A stretch of DNA of 8,926 nt from an uncultured Hyphomonadaceae bacterium (GTDB lineage: Bacteria > Pseudomonadota > Alphaproteobacteria > Caulobacterales > Hyphomonadaceae), in the NCBI GenBank assembly GCA_938049795.1, contig CALLCD010000079.1:1-8926 (forward strand), written 5' to 3'. The notes under the pieces were generated by a model that was given only the letters and a program-made list of their open reading frames with translations, was not told the origin of the DNA and did no database searches. Each line of letters begins with the position of its first letter. Position 1 is the first letter of the stretch. Shown one piece after another: positions 1 to 5,467 of this stretch. The position numbers and the translations under genes were made by a program.

Positions 1-2
1 CC

Positions 3-554
3 AATCTCGGCGCGGTCATCCTCGCCGCCGGAGATCTCGACAGCGGTCTGGCCCGCGAATGGCTCGGCCCACCCGAAGACTTGGCCACCTCCGTCACCTT
101 CCTGACCTCGCGCAATGACCGCGCCGTCGCCTTTTCCGGCATTCTGCGCAACCTGTTCATGCGCGACGAACGCCGGCGAAAAACCCGGATCGGCTTCTTC
201 CAACCCGCCCGCGGTCCGGTCATTTTCCCCGGCGTCCGCGTCTTCGACATCACCTTCCTCAAAGACCGGTTCTGGGAACGCTTCGCCTCGACCAACCATT
301 CGACCTATGCCGAAGATACCTTCTCGCTCCACTATATCAGCCAGCTCCTCGACAATCCCGCCGCCGACCCCGCAGCCCTCGCCCGCGCCGAAGACCCGCT
401 CTACACCTGCACCCCCACCGATCCGCCCCGAACGCTTCTTTATTGGGCCTTCGGCGCAAGAAAAGACCGCCGCGCCTGCAGCCGCCCCTACGCCCTGTCC
501 CCCCTGATCCCGCAAGAACCCACCCAAACCGTCGCCACCACCACGTCCCCGTAG
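3..554 (+). CDS. Alpha/beta hydrolase, DUF900-like, 3' fragment (5' end outside the window)
   Basis: The frame is open from the left edge and 183 residues are visible, so this is the C-terminal part of a larger protein. The segment VILAAGDLD (visible residues 5-13), then SVTFLTSRNDRAVAFS (about 30-45) and FDITFL, and STNHSTYAED (about 96-105) follow the order seen in DUF900 serine-esterase-like hydrolases. In that family an Asp after a strand and a late His complete the catalytic triad. Here Asp11 or Asp13 and His99 are the candidates; the nucleophile Ser would be upstream of the window. A basic insert, MRDERRRKTR, separates the strand from the next conserved block. The last 50 or so residues are rich in Pro, Thr and Ala and do not look like a folded domain. 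The TAG stop lies 10 bases into the tRNA-Arg gene. The family call comes from recalled motif patterns; another alpha/beta hydrolase family is possible. Confidence 0.62.
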   Translation, partial: NLGAVILAAGDLDSGLAREWLGPPEDLATSVTFLTSRNDRAVAFSGILRNLFMRDERRRKTRIGFFQPARGPVIFPGVRVFDITFLKDRFWERFASTNHSTYAEDTFSLHYISQLLDNPAADPAALARAEDPLYTCTPTDPPRTLLYWAFGARKDRRACSRPYALSPLIPQEPTQTVATTTSP

Positions 555-621
555 CTCAGCCGGATAGAGCGCCGGATTCCTAATCCGGAGGCCACAGGTT
601 CAAATCCTGTCGGGGACGCCA
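545..621 (+). tRNA. tRNA-Arg, anticodon CCT
   Basis: This 77-base gene folds into a complete cloverleaf. The acceptor stem pairs GTCCCCG (545-551) with CGGGGAC (611-617), followed by discriminator G618 and an encoded CCA (619-621). The D stem pairs GCTC with GAGC. The anticodon stem pairs CCGGA with TCCGG around loop TTCCTAA, which gives anticodon CCT and reads the Arg codon AGG. The T arm pairs ACAGG with CCTGT around TTCAAAT. The variable loop is the normal five bases. The hydrolase gene upstream ends inside the acceptor and linker bases, so this tRNA is either processed from a longer transcript or made from a promoter inside that gene. Only 18 bases separate it from the end of the convergent amidohydrolase gene. 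Confidence 0.97.
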
Positions 622-639
622 GATTTGCGGACCGCTATC

Positions 640-2421
640 TTATTGTTTTTGATAGACATTGTTCCCCGAAATAAAGGTGGCGCGGACACGCATATCCCTG
701 ATTTCGGGTTGGACGGGCGTTTTGATGGTCGCGTCGAGAATGACAAAATCTGCCCATTTGCCGACCGTGATCGAGCCAAGTTCCTCGCCCCATCCGGCAG
801 CATTCGCGCCGGCTTGAGTGTATCCATAAAGCGCATCCTCAAAACTCAGCGCATTTTCCGGATGCCAGATATCATCGCTCCGCTCGAGGGCGCTTTGCCG
901 GAAAACCGCCGCCCAGATTTGCGTCAGGGGCGCAAGCGGCGCGGTGGGCCAATCGGACCCTAAAACAAGATCGGCGCCTGTGTTTTGCAACGCCCCGTAA
1001 GGATAGGCAAACCCCTCGCGGGCAGCGCCAATCCGGTCGGTCAGATAATTGTCAAATGTGGTAACCGCATGATGCGGATTGACGGACGCAACCACATTTT
1101 CAGCGGCAAACCGGCCAAGATCGTCAGGATGCAAAATCTCGATATGCTCGATCCGGTTTGGCAGGGCAGGCTTGGCGCCACCATGATCGAAAATGTCGAG
1201 CGCCCGCCGCACAGCCCCGTCGCCGATTGCATGGATTGCCACAGGAAACCCGGCCGCGTTCGCCGTCCGTACATGAGCGCTGGCATGGTCCTGCGTCATG
1301 AGCGGCAATCCGGTTTCATGAGGCCGATCGGAATACGGCTCGAGCAGAACCGCCGTATGGCTCGACAAGACCCCGTCAATCAACAGTTTCACATATCCAG
1401 GCACCAGCATCGGTCCGTCCTGTGTGGCGGGCTCAATCGCGGCAGATCCGGACTTTATCCTGCGCAGCTCGGCATAAACCGCCTCATCCGGCGCGGTATT
1501 GCCCAGCCCGTGAAACCCGTACCAGATACGAAGCGTCAACCTGTCATCGGCAAGCAGCGTTTCATAATCTGAAAACGGGCCAATCCCGGCCATATCGTGC
1601 GCCGATGTTATCCCGAGGCTGTTTGCAAAGGCGATGGTTTCGGCAAGCGTGTCGATCCGCGCGTCCGCATCGAGCGCCGTTGCTTCGATGAAAGCCTCGG
1701 AGTCCCGGACGAGATTTTGCGCTGTCTCCAGCAAAATGCCGCTGGGCTCGCCGGTCTCCGGATCAAGCACAAGGGCTCCGCCCGTCGGCGCAAGGGTTGT
1801 GGATGTAATGCCCGCAAGTTCGAGCGCGCGGGAATTGACCCATGCTGAATGCGCATCCACATCGGCAAGGAAGACGGGGTGATCAGGCACCACCGCATCA
1901 AGCTCTTCCTTTGTCGGTAAGTCCCCACCCACCAGCGAATGATCCCAGCGTCCCCCGAGAATCCAGGCACCCGCCGGCAGCGTGTCCGCTTTGGCCGCTA
2001 TCAGGTTCAACCAAGCCTGCTTGTCCGTGTTGCCGTAAAGATCAACCCCGCGCACAAGTGGCAATCCGAAGCTTAAATGGCTATGTCCATCGGTCAGGCC
2101 GGGCAAAACAGTCGCGCCCTGCGCATCAATGATCCGGGTTTCCGCACCCGCTAGCACGCCGATGTCCTCATCTTCGCCAATGGCCAGAAACCTCCCATCC
2201 CTGACGGCAAAAGCGCTCGCATGCGGCACGTCCGGATCGACTGTGCGCACATCACCATTGATCACGATGAGGCTCGCCGCCGCCATATCCGGCTTCGTAT
2301 CATGATCACTTCGCGCGGGCTCAGGGGCCGAGCAAGCAGCAGCCAAAAGAACAATGAGTGAAAACCCGGACACCACAAATCTCCGACGCCACACGCCGCC
2401 AGTCTCGTCAAAATAGGCCAT
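640..2421 (-). CDS. Amidohydrolase family 3 (YtcJ-like) metal-dependent hydrolase, predicted lipoprotein
   Basis: The 593-residue protein has the usual length of YtcJ/N-substituted-formamide-deformylase-type amidohydrolases, which cleave C-N bonds on a metal-binding TIM barrel. Visible landmarks are the N-terminal strand LIVINGDVRTVD (51-62), GLTDGHSH (108-115, metal ligands H113 and H115), VKLLIDG (344-350, with K345 where a bridging Lys often sits), HAIGDG (397-402), EHIEI (425-429, H426) and GSDWP (488-492, D490). The C-terminal GKWADFVILD closes the composite beta-sandwich. The substrate cannot be read from sequence. The frame stays open to an ATG at 2547, but the start at 2421 is preferred. 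It has a strong ribosome site six bases upstream, and it places a basic stretch (WRRR), a hydrophobic segment and a lipobox-like LAAAC (Cys30) at the N-terminus. Residue +2 after the Cys is Ser rather than Asp, consistent with outer-membrane sorting. The gene converges on tRNA-Arg and diverges from the polyamine genes. Confidence 0.9.
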   Translation of the reverse strand: MAYFDETGGVWRRRFVVSGFSLIVLLAAACSAPEPARSDHDTKPDMAAASLIVINGDVRTVDPDVPHASAFAVRDGRFLAIGEDEDIGVLAGAETRIIDAQGATVLPGLTDGHSHLSFGLPLVRGVDLYGNTDKQAWLNLIAAKADTLPAGAWILGGRWDHSLVGGDLPTKEELDAVVPDHPVFLADVDAHSAWVNSRALELAGITSTTLAPTGGALVLDPETGEPSGILLETAQNLVRDSEAFIEATALDADARIDTLAETIAFANSLGITSAHDMAGIGPFSDYETLLADDRLTLRIWYGFHGLGNTAPDEAVYAELRRIKSGSAAIEPATQDGPMLVPGYVKLLIDGVLSSHTAVLLEPYSDRPHETGLPLMTQDHASAHVRTANAAGFPVAIHAIGDGAVRRALDIFDHGGAKPALPNRIEHIEILHPDDLGRFAAENVVASVNPHHAVTTFDNYLTDRIGAAREGFAYPYGALQNTGADLVLGSDWPTAPLAPLTQIWAAVFRQSALERSDDIWHPENALSFEDALYGYTQAGANAAGWGEELGSITVGKWADFVILDATIKTPVQPEIRDMRVRATFISGNNVYQKQ

Positions 2422-2427
2422 CACTGG

Positions 2428-2436
2428 TCTCCCTCC
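2428..2436 (-). promoter_or_regulatory. Ribosome binding site of the amidohydrolase, decides its start
   Basis: On the minus strand the bases read GGAGGGAGA, six bases before the ATG at 2421. This strong Shine-Dalgarno match, together with the signal peptide that follows, favours that ATG over the in-frame ATG at 2547, which would add 42 Trp- and Arg-rich residues in front of the lipoprotein signal. Confidence 0.8.
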
Positions 2437-2584
2437 GCTCACCGCTCGCACTTTGAGGAGCCTACGATGCGTCATTGCCAAAGCGCGATCAAGCCACTGC
2501 CAGCGTACCCACCTTCCGCCCAAGCAAAAAACGCTTGAATCCCGCATCCGTTTGCCGCAAATGCGAGAGGACTTTCAGCCAGAC

Positions 2585-2591
2585 AGGGGAG
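2585..2591 (+). promoter_or_regulatory. Ribosome binding site of the polyamine dehydrogenase
   Basis: AGGGGAG lies ten bases before the ATG at 2602. The spacing is at the long end of normal. The start is also supported by the Rossmann GxGxxG motif beginning at residue 8, as expected for this family. Confidence 0.65.
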
Positions 2592-2601
2592 CGCGCGTCG
2601 C

Positions 2602-3816
2602 ATGGATCGTGTTTTAATTATCGGAGCGGGCGCCGCAGGCTCGGTCGTCGCGCAAAAGTGCGCAATGGATCGGGACACGTTCAAACACATCACGCTCGCC
2701 TCGCGCCGCTTGTCCTCCTGCGAAAAAGTCGCTGCCCTCTGCCAGACCCCCATCGAGATCGCGCAAGTGGACGCCGATGATGTCGCCGCCACCGTCGCCC
2801 TGATCAAGAAGGTCAAGCCGGACCTCTTGATCAATATGGCGCTGCCCTATCAAGACTTGCCGATCATGGACGCCTGCCTTGAGGCGGGCACGAACTATAT
2901 GGACACGGCCAATTACGAACCGCGCGAGGAAGCCAAGTTCGAATATAGCTGGCAATGGGCCTATCACGACCGGTTCGTAGACAAAGGCATCACCGCCATT
3001 CTCGGCTGCGGCTTTGATCCGGGCGTCACCAACATCTATTGCGCCTATGCCCAAGAACACCTCTTCGACGAGATCCACTATATCGACATCGTAGACTGCA
3101 ATGCGGGCGATCATGGCAAAGCGTTCGCGACCAATTTCAACCCCGAAATCAATTTGCGCGAAGTCACTCAGCGCGGAAAATACTGGAAAGAAGGGGAGTG
3201 GATCGAGACCGACCCGCTCGCCATCAAGGCGATGATCGACTACCCCGAAGTCGGCCCGCGCGCCTCTTATCTGCTCTACCACGAAGAAGAAGAAAGCCTT
3301 GTCAAAAACATCCGTGGACTGAAACAAATTCGCTTCTGGATGACCTTTGGCGAGGAGTATATCAAACACCTCGACGTGCTCACCAATGTCGGCATGACGC
3401 GGATTGACCCTGTCATGCACAAGGGCGTTGAGATCATCCCGATGGAGTTCCTCAAAACGCTGCTGCCAGAGCCCTCAAGCCTCGCTGATGATTATACCGG
3501 CAAGACCTCCATCGGCTGCATCTTCCGTGGTCTGAAAGACGGCAAGCCGCTCGCCAAGATGATCTACAATTCCACCGACCACGCCGAAACCTTCAAAGAG
3601 GTCAGCGCGCAAGCCGTCTCCTACACAACTGGCGTCCCGCCCGTCTCCGGCGCAAAAATGTTCTTCACGGGCGAATGGTCCGGCAAGGGCGTGTTCAACG
3701 TTGAACAATTCCCCGCAAAACCTTTCCTGGAAGACGTCGCCAAACGCGGCCTGCCATGGTATGTGCTGGATGTTGCCGACGGTGAGCATGCAGAACTTTT
3801 CGGAGTGGAGACCTAG
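2602..3816 (+). CDS. Carboxynorspermidine/carboxyspermidine dehydrogenase (saccharopine dehydrogenase family)
   Basis: The 404-residue protein is the length expected for carboxy(nor)spermidine dehydrogenase (also called synthase). The enzyme reductively condenses L-aspartate beta-semialdehyde with putrescine or 1,3-diaminopropane, using NAD(P)H, to make carboxyspermidine or carboxynorspermidine in the cytoplasm. An N-terminal Rossmann fold is marked by VLIIGAGAAGSVVA (4-17, Gly8/Gly10/Gly13) and the strand LLINMALPYQD (75-85). It is followed by NYMDTANYEP (98-107) and GCGFDPGVTNIYCAYA (135-150), which is characteristic of saccharopine dehydrogenase-like proteins. The substrate domain contains DCNAGDHGKAF (165-175) and, near the C-terminus, TTGVPPVSGAKM (342-353). 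The decarboxylase gene that follows directly is the strongest support for this role over saccharopine dehydrogenase of lysine metabolism. Which diamine is used cannot be told from the sequence. Both genes are probably one transcript, driven from the divergent region upstream. Confidence 0.9.
   Translation: MDRVLIIGAGAAGSVVAQKCAMDRDTFKHITLASRRLSSCEKVAALCQTPIEIAQVDADDVAATVALIKKVKPDLLINMALPYQDLPIMDACLEAGTNYMDTANYEPREEAKFEYSWQWAYHDRFVDKGITAILGCGFDPGVTNIYCAYAQEHLFDEIHYIDIVDCNAGDHGKAFATNFNPEINLREVTQRGKYWKEGEWIETDPLAIKAMIDYPEVGPRASYLLYHEEEESLVKNIRGLKQIRFWMTFGEEYIKHLDVLTNVGMTRIDPVMHKGVEIIPMEFLKTLLPEPSSLADDYTGKTSIGCIFRGLKDGKPLAKMIYNSTDHAETFKEVSAQAVSYTTGVPPVSGAKMFFTGEWSGKGVFNVEQFPAKPFLEDVAKRGLPWYVLDVADGEHAELFGVET
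3802..3810 (+). promoter_or_regulatory. Ribosome binding site for the TTG start of nspC
   Basis: GGAGTGGAG lies within the last codons of the dehydrogenase gene and ends six bases before TTG 3817. It supports initiation at this TTG. The next in-frame ATG encodes residue 50, beyond the pyridoxal-phosphate lysine, and so cannot be the true start. Confidence 0.7.
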
Positions 3817-4950
3817 TTGGAGCAGCTCCGAACCCCCACCTTCCTGCTCGACGCCGCCCGCTTGCGTGCAAACCTCGAAATCGCCGCCCGCATCCGCCGC
3901 GAAGCAAGCTGCAAAATCCTGCTCGCCACCAAAGCCTTCGCCTTGCCCGCCGTCTTCCCGCTCATGCGCGATTATCTCGACGGCACCACGGCGAGCGGCG
4001 AACACGAAGCCCGTCTCGGCGCAGAAGAGTTCGGCAAAGAGGTCCACGTCTATTCCCCCGCCTACACCGAAACCGAAGTCCGTAGCCTGACAAAACACGC
4101 CCGGCACATCTATTTCAACAGCGCCGAACAGCTCGCCCGCTTCGGTCACATCGCCCGCGCTGCAGATTGCAAAATCGGACTGCGCATAAACCCCGGCTTC
4201 TCCAACGCCACGCTCGGCGGCGCGCTTTATGATCCGTGTGCGCCCGGGTCCCGCTTTGGAGAAGTGCCCGCAAAACTCCACCAGATTGACTGGACGCAAA
4301 TAGACATCCTCCACGTCCACGCGCTGTGTGAAAGCATGGCCGACGGCTCGGTCGGGCTGATCCATCATGTCGCCGAAAATTTCGCGCCCTACCTCGAAAA
4401 AGTCAGCGCCGTAAACTTCGGTGGCGGTCACTTCCTGGGCAAACCGGGCTATGATGTTGACGCGCTCATCAAAGCCATCACCGCCTTCAAAACCCGCTTC
4501 AAGACGGACGTAATCCTCGAGCCGGGCGCAGGCCTTGTCGTCAATACGGGCGAGCTCCATGCAACCGTCCTTGCCCTGCACGAAAACGAAATCCCGCTCG
4601 CCATCCTCGACGCCAGCGCCTCGACCCATATGCCAGACATTCTCGAAGCCCCCTACAGGCCAGAGATCCAAGGCGCAGGCCAGCCAGACGAGTTCGCCCA
4701 CACCTACACGCTCGGCGGCAAAACCTGCATGACCGGCGACGTGCTCGGCACCTACAGTTTCCCCAAGCTACTAGAGATCGGCCAGCGCCTGATCTTCACC
4801 GACCAGATGCACTACAGCTTCGTCAAAACCAACACCTTCAACGGCACCCCACTCGCGGGGCTCGCCCTACGCGACGAAGCCGGCCAAGTGCAAATGCTCA
4901 CCGATTTCAGCTATGATGACTTCCGCGCAAGGCTCGGACGAGGCGCATAG
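3817..4950 (+). CDS. nspC: Carboxynorspermidine (carboxyspermidine) decarboxylase, TTG start
   Basis: This 377-residue protein belongs to the fold-III, pyridoxal-phosphate-dependent decarboxylases (alanine racemase barrel plus C-terminal beta domain). It matches NspC, which removes CO2 from carboxynorspermidine or carboxyspermidine to give norspermidine or spermidine. Visible landmarks are RTPTFLLD (5-12), KILLATKAF (33-41, Lys39 as the Schiff-base lysine), LRINPGFSNA (122-131), SRFG (145-148), HVHALCE (166-172), NFGGGHF (200-206, phosphate-binding glycines) and EPGAG (235-239, cofactor contact). C-terminal motifs are HMPDILE (271-277) and KTCMTGD (302-308), whose Cys304 and Asp308 sit where the partner-subunit active-site residues occur in this family, followed by Tyr333. 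The reading frame begins immediately after the TAG of the dehydrogenase, in the same frame, so the two are surely co-transcribed. NspC is separated from diaminopimelate decarboxylase by its shorter length and the HALCE and HMPDILE motifs. Confidence 0.92.
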   Translation: MEQLRTPTFLLDAARLRANLEIAARIRREASCKILLATKAFALPAVFPLMRDYLDGTTASGEHEARLGAEEFGKEVHVYSPAYTETEVRSLTKHARHIYFNSAEQLARFGHIARAADCKIGLRINPGFSNATLGGALYDPCAPGSRFGEVPAKLHQIDWTQIDILHVHALCESMADGSVGLIHHVAENFAPYLEKVSAVNFGGGHFLGKPGYDVDALIKAITAFKTRFKTDVILEPGAGLVVNTGELHATVLALHENEIPLAILDASASTHMPDILEAPYRPEIQGAGQPDEFAHTYTLGGKTCMTGDVLGTYSFPKLLEIGQRLIFTDQMHYSFVKTNTFNGTPLAGLALRDEAGQVQMLTDFSYDDFRARLGRGA

Positions 4951-4993
4951 GAACGGCCCGCTCACCCCCGCCATAGACCCCAACTTTCGTTAG

Positions 4994-5017
4994 GGACACG
5001 GGACAAGTATCGTGTCC
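4994..5017. repeat. Inverted repeat / possible terminator hairpin downstream of nspC
   Basis: GGACACG (4994-5000) pairs perfectly with CGTGTCC (5011-5017) around a ten-base loop. It begins 44 bases after the nspC stop and could end the polyamine transcript. It is followed on the plus strand by AGCTTTCC, which is not a proper T-tract, so canonical intrinsic termination is not shown. Confidence 0.5.
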
Positions 5018-5039
5018 AGCTTTCCAACACAGACCGTTT

Positions 5040-5057
5040 CCCCAGCGCACGCTGGGG
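5040..5057. repeat. Perfect GC-rich palindrome downstream of trxA, possible shared terminator
   Basis: CCCCAGCG (5040-5047) and CGCTGGGG (5050-5057) are perfect reverse complements with two bases between them, forming a very stable hairpin (7 bp with a four-base loop). It lies 39 bases past the trxA stop on the minus strand and 89 bases past the nspC stop on the plus strand. On neither strand does a run of T follow, so it may be a transcript-end stabilising hairpin, a non-canonical bidirectional terminator, or a copy of a dispersed palindromic repeat. Confidence 0.6.
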
Positions 5058-5096
5058 CCTATGGCAATCATCAAATCTCAGCGTAAAGAAACTCCC

Positions 5097-5414
5097 CTAA
5101 ACGCTCTCATTAATCCATTCCGTAATCCGCTGCTTGGACATCGCACCCAGATGCGTGGCGGTGACTTTGCCGTCCTTGAACATCATCAGCGTCGGCAGGC
5201 CGCGCACGCCATATTTCGAGCCAGCCATCGGGTGATCCTCGACATTGATCTTCACAACTTTGACCTTACCGGACATTTCGTCAGAGACCGCTTCAAGATG
5301 CGGCGCCATCTGCTTACACGGGCCACACCATTCAGCCCAGAAATCGACCACAACAGGCATATCGCTCTGGATGGTCGCGTCAAATTCGTCATCGGTGATG
5401 TTTAGAGCAGACAT
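5097..5414 (-). CDS. trxA: Thioredoxin
   Basis: The 105-residue protein is the length of classical bacterial thioredoxin 1. It carries the active site WAEWCGPCK (26-34; redox cysteines Cys30 and Cys33), the buried Asp in VVVDFW (Asp24), and the cis-proline loop GVRGLPTLMMF (69-79, Pro74), all in the expected places. It has no signal peptide, so it acts in the cytoplasm as a general disulfide reductant, recharged by thioredoxin reductase. The ATG at 5414 has a strong AAGGAG (5421-5426 on the minus strand) six bases upstream. The gene lies 53 bases downstream of addA on the same strand, an arrangement common in alphaproteobacteria, and is probably transcribed at least partly with it. No convincing promoter is visible in the 53-base gap. 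Confidence 0.97.
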   Translation of the reverse strand: MSALNITDDEFDATIQSDMPVVVDFWAEWCGPCKQMAPHLEAVSDEMSGKVKVVKINVEDHPMAGSKYGVRGLPTLMMFKDGKVTATHLGAMSKQRITEWINESV

Positions 5415-5420
5415 GCTGGT

Positions 5421-5426
5421 CTCCTT
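5421..5426 (-). promoter_or_regulatory. Ribosome binding site of trxA
   Basis: AAGGAG on the minus strand, six bases before the ATG at 5414. It is a near-consensus Shine-Dalgarno site, fitting strong independent translation of thioredoxin even if it shares a transcript with addA. Confidence 0.75.
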
Positions 5427-5467
5427 TTTCGGGTTTCGAAGGTAAAATAGGTCGGATTCTCAAGAAT

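Larger units (their letters stand above)
2422..2601. other. Divergent intergenic region (shared control region)
   Basis: These 180 bases separate the amidohydrolase from the polyamine dehydrogenase, which are transcribed away from each other, so both promoters should lie here. No pair of good -35 and -10 boxes stands out on either strand. The best plus-strand candidate is TTGAAT at 2535-2540 with 17 bases to a poor CAAATG. A small inverted repeat, CAAGC (2521-2525) with GCTTG (2533-2537) around an A-rich loop, sits near the middle and could be a protein site, but it is short. No small gene is convincing here. Confidence 0.5.
4951..5096. other. Convergent spacer between nspC and trxA
   Basis: The spacer of 146 bases lies between the 3' ends of two convergent genes and contains no credible coding sequence. 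Its only evident content is the two inverted repeats listed separately, at 4994-5017 and 5040-5057, plus a weaker imperfect one at 4978-4995 (CCCCAAC with GTTAGGG, one mismatch). Neither strand has a clear T-tract after a hairpin. Confidence 0.75.

Noticed and set aside
628..655. Possible terminator after the tRNA (GCGG-A-CCGC, then a T-rich stretch; also CTATC/GATAG)
   Set aside because: The first stem would need a one-base loop and the second is five weak pairs with an 11-base loop. The T-rich stretch is largely the end of the amidohydrolase coding sequence.
2422..2436. Similar leader GGAGACCAG before both the amidohydrolase and trxA start codons
   Set aside because: The shared part is mainly the Shine-Dalgarno site plus a few bases; two cases are too few to call a regulatory motif.
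2422..2547. Longer amidohydrolase start at ATG 2547
   Set aside because: It would place 42 Trp- and Arg-rich residues before a clear lipoprotein signal, and the ATG at 2421 has a much better ribosome binding site.
2614..3420. 268-codon open frame on the minus strand opposite the dehydrogenase
   Set aside because: Antisense shadow of the dehydrogenase gene; no ribosome site or protein family pattern seen.
3475..4701. 408-codon open frame on the minus strand across the polyamine gene pair
   Set aside because: It lies antisense to two well-recognised enzymes, its composition is the Gly/Val/Phe/Glu-rich pattern typical of antisense frames in GC-rich coding DNA, and it spans the junction of two genes without any recognisable domain.
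4981..5017. Possible integron attC-like site (AAC...GTTAGGG next to inverted repeats)
   Set aside because: The core-site arrangement is not complete, there is no cassette structure or integrase, and the flanking genes are ordinary chromosomal genes.
5415..5467. Promoter for trxA in the gap after addA (TTGAGA and TATTTT on the minus strand)
   Set aside because: The two boxes are only eight bases apart, far short of the usual 16-18, so they do not form a promoter.
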